A stretch of 64,000 nucleotides of DNA from Siphonodentalium dalli (lineage: Eukaryota; Mollusca; Scaphopoda; Gadilida; Siphonodentaliidae): positions 252,599,582 through 252,663,581 of the forward strand of contig CP136061.1 in assembly GCA_032622095.1 (NCBI GenBank). Direction: 5' to 3'. Position 1 is the first letter of the stretch. Each line of letters begins with the position of its first letter. Below the pieces are notes generated by a model. That model saw nothing but the letters and a program-made list of their open reading frames with translations. It was not told the DNA's origin and did no database searches. Below, piece after piece: positions 57,600 to 64,000 of this stretch. The position numbers and the translations under genes were made by a program.

Positions 57600-58573
57600 G
57601 AATAAAAAATTAAATTCATCGCACGCCCAATTTCCCAAAAAGTTGGATGAGAATTCAGTAACTTATTTATATTGGCCATACGAGTTGATGTTTTCGGTAG
57701 CATGAGTAATTCTTTTTTTTTCTTCAATTTGATAAGCATGTTACCCCTTCTATCACGCATTCCATGACATTTAAATTTCGACCCCCATACTAAACAGCTA
57801 AGCATGAAATGAAAAATTATTAGCTTAAATATTAAGGGATGACTAGCTGTTGGATAGTTGATATTAGAATTTTGATCGATATTGATTTGTTAATATTTTA
57901 AAACCACATGCCAATTTGCGCTCCAAAATACATCATAATATTCCATTTTTTATTTTTTCCGCATCGAAATAGGTTGATAAATACCTGAACTACCTTCCTA
58001 TGAGTATGATATGTATGATAGATGTTCTTCCCATGGTCTTTCAGTTGGCAACTCTTGTGGAGTTCAGAACAAATATAATGCTTCTATAGAATAACCCGGT
58101 GTAACAAGTTAATTTCCCCCTGGATATCTTCCCCCATCATTGGCCTATTTCAAGGCTTGGGCTAATAAAATTTTACTAGGTCCGTTTAAATATATTTATT
58201 ATGTTTAATCATTAATAATGAGGCATATCTATTATAATTGACAGTTTGGGTGCATCGATTCGAGATAAACGATCACGAAGTTTTAATAATATGGCCTGTC
58301 TCATTGAATCAAGGTAGATAACTCTATATACCCTTGCATGTACTAACACCTCACACATATGGTATATTGGGAGTATCTCTATTGTAACCCCATCCATACC
58401 ATTGCCATGGTAATGTTTTCCTTGGTAATAACCAATCACAGGTTAAGGTGTTAGATTTGAAGGATGTTTTAAAGGGACTTATGGTTTTTGAGGTGGGTTT
58501 ATGCATAATAATAAAAAATTTATAAAAGTTTGTAAAACAACCCTTTCATGACAGGAGCTGCACTTGTGCAGCA

Positions 58574-58960
58574 TTAACCCTTTACCCAACAGAACGGCCC
58601 TGTGCCAATGCATTCTCTTATATATGCGAGTCAACCATAGGTCGCCTCGCATATATAAGAGAATGCATTGGCTTAACACATTAAAAATTATAAAATTGTT
58701 AAAGAATGTAAGAAAAAATGGTAAAAAGTGTTAAAAAAAGATTTTTTTTAGGCCAATGCATTCTCTTATATATGCGAGGCGACCTATGGTCGACTCGCAT
58801 ATATAAGAGAATGCATAACTGTAACTATCACAATGTGCTCAAGGAGCCGATTCCAATGATATCCATATTTGTATGGTTCTATTGAGACAGACCGAAGATA
58901 TTTTAGGCTGTTGAAGCTTTATTTGGCCGGTTTTGGCCGGTTTGTTGGGTAAAGGGTTAA
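58574..58960. mobile_element. TTAA MITE family A, complete
   Basis: Palindromes at 58604-58672 and 58752-58816 (the second truncated). A further half palindrome lies just outside at 58971-58996. Confidence 0.92.
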
Positions 58961-58996
58961 AGATCCTATGTCAATGCATTCTCTTATATATGCGAT

Positions 58997-59959
58997 GTTC
59001 AGGACAACTTGAAAAATGTATTCAAATTTCACAGAAAATTTAATTCTATAATACACTTCTTGTTTATTTTGAATATTCCATTGTTAAAAAAATTACATAC
59101 ATACATGTCCAGATAAATCTTAATTTTCACTGCTCATGTCAACTGATAACAAGCTTTCTAACACAAAATATTATCATTGGATATAATTTTGACTTGATAT
59201 TTTTTGTAATTGTTATTTCATTCATTTTCGATACATTCTGATAACTATTGCCATGGGTTGGCATCAATCGTGCATGCATGTCAACAATTTCCATTAGCAC
59301 ACCCTACAGAACGCATCCCTCATCCAATTGTCACCAAAGTTCATATGGATATTTGGGGTGACCTCTAGATAGGTGCCATCGATTTTTTCCAAATTTGTTT
59401 GAAAAACATGGCCGCCATCAGCCACCTTGGATTTCAAATTTCAAATTCTGCAGCCCATATTTATTGGAGAAATGTCTGAAATAAAAACAATTTCATCGAC
59501 ACAATGCAATCTCTTCACTGAATCTTTTTGACTTACGTATTCTTTATCATTCTATTGACTGCTCGGCATACAATTAACGCCTCCCCAAGTTGAGCTACAG
59601 TGTCATTGACACTTTAATTTATGCTGTTGTCATTTTAAATCGCTAGTTAGTTTATATTATTGGGCATCTAATGGATTCTAACCGGTCTTAGAAGTAAAAC
59701 TGCTGTTGCTGTCGAAGGTTAACAACTTTTAATATATTGTAACATGTCTTTCTATTTTAGTAAATTTAGTTATTATCATAAAAAACTATTTCGGCTTTGT
59801 ATCGATCAAATTTCATGTTGCAGGGAGTCAAATTTCAGAATTTAAAAATATTGTTTTGGCTGTGAACCAATCAAATTTCATCTTGCAGGGATATAAATGT
59901 CAGAATTTACATTTCATTTCCTTTGTGTTAATGTTCTATGTGGAGTAAGTGTTTCCCCA
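58997..59959. other. Intron stretch without recognised gene
   Basis: CAAGTTGAGCTACAGTGTCA near 59585 repeats a segment at about 15110, just upstream of the exon 10 decoys. CAATCAAATTTCATNTTGCAGGGA occurs twice near 59805 and 59867. Nothing else recognised. Confidence 0.55.
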
Positions 59960-60630
59960 TTTAAGACTGCAAATAGTGTGTCTGTCTTTGGTAGAATCAG
60001 GTACTCAAAGGGTGAATTTAGTGACGCTATCCCGCACAGTGGGCTAGAATCACAAAATTCACCCTCTAGGAACCTCATTCTGCTTAGGCCTCAACTGCTA
60101 TGGGAGATCTAGGATCAGATTGAAGTTGCCCAGTTGATGTTGGTGACACTCACCCATTATAATTAGTCACCTCTATTATGCATTTTATCTTCTGCAAATT
60201 AGGGGATATAGAAGCTGCCCAGAATGGAAAAAAGTAACTAAAATCAATGTTAATTTGGGACTATAGATACTTCCCAGAAGATGAGGCCTAAGCAGAATGA
60301 GGTCCCCAGAGGGTGAATTTAGTGATGCTAGCCCGCTGTTCGGGAGAGTGTCACTAAATTCACCCTCTAGTGCCCTCCCTGTTGGGATCAACATTCCTTC
60401 CACGCGCACTCGTCCCCGCGCACTCGGTCAAAACGCATCGAATACACAGCAGGGAGAAATTAAAAGACCGCAGACTCACCTTGACAGGGCTTTTATAACG
60501 AAATGACTGTCACACGTCATGGGGTCAAGTGAAGTCAAATCTGATTGGGTTTGACTGCGTGCGCGTACTTTAGGTACTTTGTACCGATTTTCGATTTTTC
60601 TTCTAGACACACTATTTGCAGGCTTGTCCT
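59960..60630. mobile_element. R2 foldback with an inserted GC-richer block
   Basis: Two foldback units and the tail GACACACTATTTGCAGGCTTG are present, but between CACCCTCTAG (60361) and TTCTTCTAG (60607) lies about 235 bp of unrelated, GC-richer sequence including CACGCGCACTCG twice-like blocks. Confidence 0.65.
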
Positions 60631-61590
60631 AATGTGGTATGACTGTCTGTTGAACATGGCCTTAAATCACTACATAAAGAAATCTGAAATAAATTATTTT
60701 ATTTTATTTTATTCCTATGTGTGATTTACCTTGATTTCTCGAGTGATTTATAAACGATAATTTCTCTAGTAAATTTTGTCACTTTAACTAGTGTATTATA
60801 TATTTATACGCACTGTCTAAATTTATTCGTCATGTGTATAATGGCTGTATTGTTCAGATTTCTGGAAAGTCAGATGTTTATAGTGGAATATAATAAACAG
60901 AATAATCACTTGATTAAACTGGTGATGTGAGCTAATTCATTCGAGGCATGGATTATTTTGTAAAACACTTGAGCACAATATGCTCTCGCGTTTGGACAAC
61001 ATCCCTGCCTCATGAATTCGCGTCACCAGTTGAATCTAGTGATTACTCTCTATATATTGTTCTGTAGGATGAAAGGTAATCAAGAAATAATTCATGCTAA
61101 TTTATGGAGTACTAACTAGTAAATGAAATTTATGTGTTACAGTATTATCCAACATCTACTTTATCCAACAAGTTGCACAAAGAATTCATGACACCAACAA
61201 GTATTGATTTTGATTTAACTTCAATTTTCAAACAATACTGCCGGTATTTAAATCAATAATAAACAAAATAACTAAACACAATATAATCATCATACAAAAC
61301 TATAAATATACATGAAATAGTGGGACCAAATCACCCTCAATTGAAAAAACTTCATCAATTTGTTTATAATTCTTGATTCTTTCTATCAAGCCATTGAGCG
61401 ACATAGTACATGTTTTAAATTTGCAGACAGAAACCTAACTTTTATAAAGAAGTAGGCATAATAATAGCATGTTATCCTCAAGTTCATCATTTTTTTGTGT
61501 TTTGAGTTGTTCCTAAAATGACAAGTTCTGGTGTTAGTTCAAATTTTATATTGCATTTTTCTGTCAGAACTTGACTGTTTTTATCCACAG
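60631..61590. other. Intron stretch without recognised gene
   Basis: AT-rich, no repeat family or exon identified apart from the possible exon at 61591. Confidence 0.55.
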
Positions 61591-61635
61591 ATGGATCAGA
61601 CACAGGACAAGGTCTGACCCGAAATCACAGACCAG
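61591..61635 (+). CDS. MAP3K5: Possible exon 25 (uncertain 3' end)
   Basis: Acceptor TTTTTATCCACAG followed by an open stretch reading WIRHRTRSDPKSQT in the phase carried from exon 24. Two donors keep the frame: GTCTGA after 61611 (21 nt) and GTTGGT after 61635 (45 nt). Its basic, serine-containing character suits the linker, but nothing here is conserved enough to be sure. Confidence 0.35.
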
Positions 61636-61719
61636 GTTGGTCAAAATCGTCATCTCTTTTAAATGAACTGTCTGCTTTTTGTCATATATTAAGTTTGGAA
61701 TGAACCCTTGCTATATATA

Positions 61720-62400
61720 TATATATATATACTTTACTATTGCGAGTTATACTATGCATTTCTTATTAACTGAAATTTGGAAGCGAGATGATTCATTATG
61801 TTTTTATTATACCCCCACTTTCGAAGAAAATGGGATTGACTGCGTCCGTCCGTCCGTCCGTCACGCTTTCTCCATCCGTTTGTCTGTCCGTCCGTCCGAC
61901 CTCATAATTCGAACAACTATGAACCGATTTCAATAATTTTTTGTATGCAATCTCCTTAGGACGGTCTCTCCGCATGATGCTAATTGCGGTTCGGTCCGAC
62001 TTTTTTTATTCAAGTTACGCCTCTTTTTCGACTTATTTTAACTTAGATAATTCTTTCCGACTTAATAACTTTAACAAATATGAACCGATTTCAATAATTT
62101 TTGGTATACACTTCTCACAATAGCCTCTCTACATGATGCGGCTAGGGATTGGCTCAGACTGTTTTTCGTAATATTACACCTCATTTTCGACTTATTTTGA
62201 CTTAGAAAATTCTGTCTGACTTAATAACTTTAACAAATATGAACCGATTTGAATAATTTTTTCGGTACAAGCTTCTTGTGACACCATATCGATATTATTA
62301 GTCCGAATTTTTCTTTAAAGTTAAAAATCTTTTTGGTTGTGTTTACGGATAATGCGGGTTGAATTTGCCACTCGAGTGCATACCTCTTGTTTATTTTTAT
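61720..62400. repeat. Dispersed CCGTCCGTCC / TATGAACCGATTTCAATAAT repeat
   Basis: Starts after an (AT)n run with CCGTCCGTCCGTC, then three diverged units with AACAAATATGAACCGATTTC. Typical style of molluscan interspersed repeats. Confidence 0.75.
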
Positions 62401-62825
62401 TTTTATTTTTAATTGGTAATAGAAATCACCGGTGTCTGTTCATGCATCTGTCTGTTTTAATGTCAATCCATCCATACGTGCCTCCATCCCAGATGGTTTC
62501 TGGATGATTATTCATTTATTGGTTAGTTTATATTCTCAAATCTGATTCGTCAGCAGCCACACAATATTCTGACCATATTATTTGCTGTTCTACAAATCTG
62601 TTAACCAGCTAAAAATACTTCAGTGAACTACGTTTTTTCGTATATAATTTTGTATCAAGCAGGAAATTTAATATTGTAGGAGAGCCTAATATTTCCACCA
62701 CACATATGCACCAGTATCAGTAATCGTATGGTCACAAATATAATTTCCGTTTTGTGTCAATATTCGAAATCCAGGTTCAGACTGATACGCTTGTCAACTT
62801 ATGGTGAAAGGGATTTTTACCCTGT

Positions 62826-62860
62826 GCCAATGCATTCTCTTATATATGCGAGTCGACCAT
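62826..62860. repeat. Left half of a 69-bp palindrome, cut by the gap
   Basis: GCCAATGCATTCTCTTATAT continues to GTCGACCAT, the palindrome centre, then N begins. Confidence 0.95.
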
Positions 62861-62960
62861 NNNNNNNNNNNNNNNNNNNNNNNNNNNNNNNNNNNNNNNN
62901 NNNNNNNNNNNNNNNNNNNNNNNNNNNNNNNNNNNNNNNNNNNNNNNNNNNNNNNNNNNN
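62861..62960. other. Assembly gap, exactly 100 N
   Basis: A round 100-N block normally marks a gap of unknown length. The right side does not continue the palindrome. Confidence 0.98.
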
Positions 62961-64000
62961 GTAATTTGAAGTTGAGCGACTAGAACTTAACCGACAATTG
63001 GTAAATGATTATCACAGAACATCATTGTACATATACAACATGTCGTTATAATTAATTGTGCTTACCGATTAATTTTTGCATATCTTAGCTAGCCCGAATG
63101 TATTACTATTAACATGAGGGCTCGTATTTGGATACTTGGAACGTCGCAAACATTACATCGACTTCAAGATATTTATTTGAAATTCTGACTCTGTTCTTGC
63201 GATTCCATGTCGTTTCCCTCATTGTATTATCGGAACAATCGTTGGAAACAATGCGTTTATGTTTGTTATAACATATAGTATTATATGACCTGTGTTCAAA
63301 TAATGCTGTGTCTCTTGAATAGTCTCTTTCTTTGCATGTCTGTCCAGTATTACTGACAGTGTCCGCTTGCTACGAATCGTGCAACTGGTTTGATTGGGGA
63401 CTAGGATTATCTGACACAAGATTGGGCACCAAGGATTTTCATTTCAAGTTCCAGGGCTCAAAATACATTTCATTTTGGGAGAATCAAATGCTGATTCATG
63501 TCAGTCATGAGGCACTGAAAATTGTAAAGTTTTGTGAGAATCATTACGGGAATCGATTCGGTGATTCTCGTCGAATCTTAAAGCCTGAGTTCCCATTGCC
63601 GTATGGCGATCTCCATCAATTCATATCGGTACTCTGTCGTTATTTCGGCGACAATTGTGTCTGTTTCTTTGCAATCACTCAATGTATTTTGCAGAATGGG
63701 CTTCCCTGTTCCATGACTGCACAGATATGCAAATGCAGTAGCCTGAACCTTCAGCTATAGTTTGCTTAAATATCCAAGGATACTTCCGTCCGGGGTCAGA
63801 TCTCTTTGGAGAAATTTTGGATGCGAGCCTTTGGCTGGCCTACTTGTGGCATGTCACCATATCCGTGTGACCTAGCATGGTCGCAGTGTTGAAATGATTC
63901 ATTGGCTAGCCAGTGTCTCATTAAATTTTCAGTCAATCAATGTTTATACTTTTGATGATTTTGATGTTTGACATTTCCACGTGTTCACTGTAACAAATAG
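62961..64000. other. Sequence right of the gap, unassigned
   Basis: A 142-codon + frame (63332-63760) includes HEALKIVKFCENHYGNRFGD and a Cys-rich end, but I recognise no family and see no splice sites that would tie it to the ASK gene. It may be non-coding or from another locus across the gap. Confidence 0.4.

Noticed and set aside
63332-63760. 142-codon frame right of the gap as a named gene
   Set aside because: No family match could be made by eye and linkage across the gap is uncertain.

Overview
The window is eukaryotic: AT-rich, low in coding density, with GT-AG introns and many miniature transposons. It carries about 3% of coding sequence on the + strand, all from one gene, an apoptosis signal-regulating kinase (ASK1/MAP3K5-MAP3K15 family). 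Twenty-three exons are well supported between 821 and 50834, followed by a likely 21-nt microexon (54218-54238) and a possible exon at 61591. The gene is open at both ends: exon 1 has a clean acceptor and no start codon, and the C-terminal coiled-coil and SAM region is not in the window. The dispersed repeats built around phrases such as AAATTTGGTATGTG and runs of CCGTCCGTCC, and a V-SINE-like tRNA SINE, suggest a lophotrochozoan, most likely a bivalve mollusc; this is an inference from style, not a database match.

Layout. Exons 1-12 (821-23494) encode the central regulatory region (TPR-like helices, then a PH-like segment). Exons 13-20 (28886-43017) encode the whole kinase domain, with glycine loop, VAIK lysine, HRD, DFG, APE and the activation-loop threonine all present. 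Exons 21-23 begin the linker after the kinase domain. Introns hold almost everything else: several TTAA-flanked piggyBac-like MITE families (called A to G here), a 69-bp palindrome module that sits inside at least four of these families, a CAAGCC...GGCTTG foldback family (R2), three hAT elements, a SINE, a LINE 3' fragment and several minisatellites (27, 45, 61, 65, 68 and about 72 bp).

The most unusual feature is that many tandem duplications are anchored on exon edges. Exons 6, 7, 10 and 11 have upstream copies of their 3' splice site plus the first bases of the exon. Exons 5, 10, 12 and 23 have downstream copies of their last bases plus the 5' splice site. Exon 10 is flanked on both sides, and its donor has grown into 28 copies of a 27-bp unit, nearly all with an intact GT donor. 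Most decoys that still look usable run into an in-frame stop, so only one choice at each edge keeps the reading frame.

A 100-N gap (62861-62960) falls in the middle of one copy of the 69-bp palindrome. Long open frames at 25293-26486 (minus) and 39774-42219 (plus) are minisatellites, not genes.
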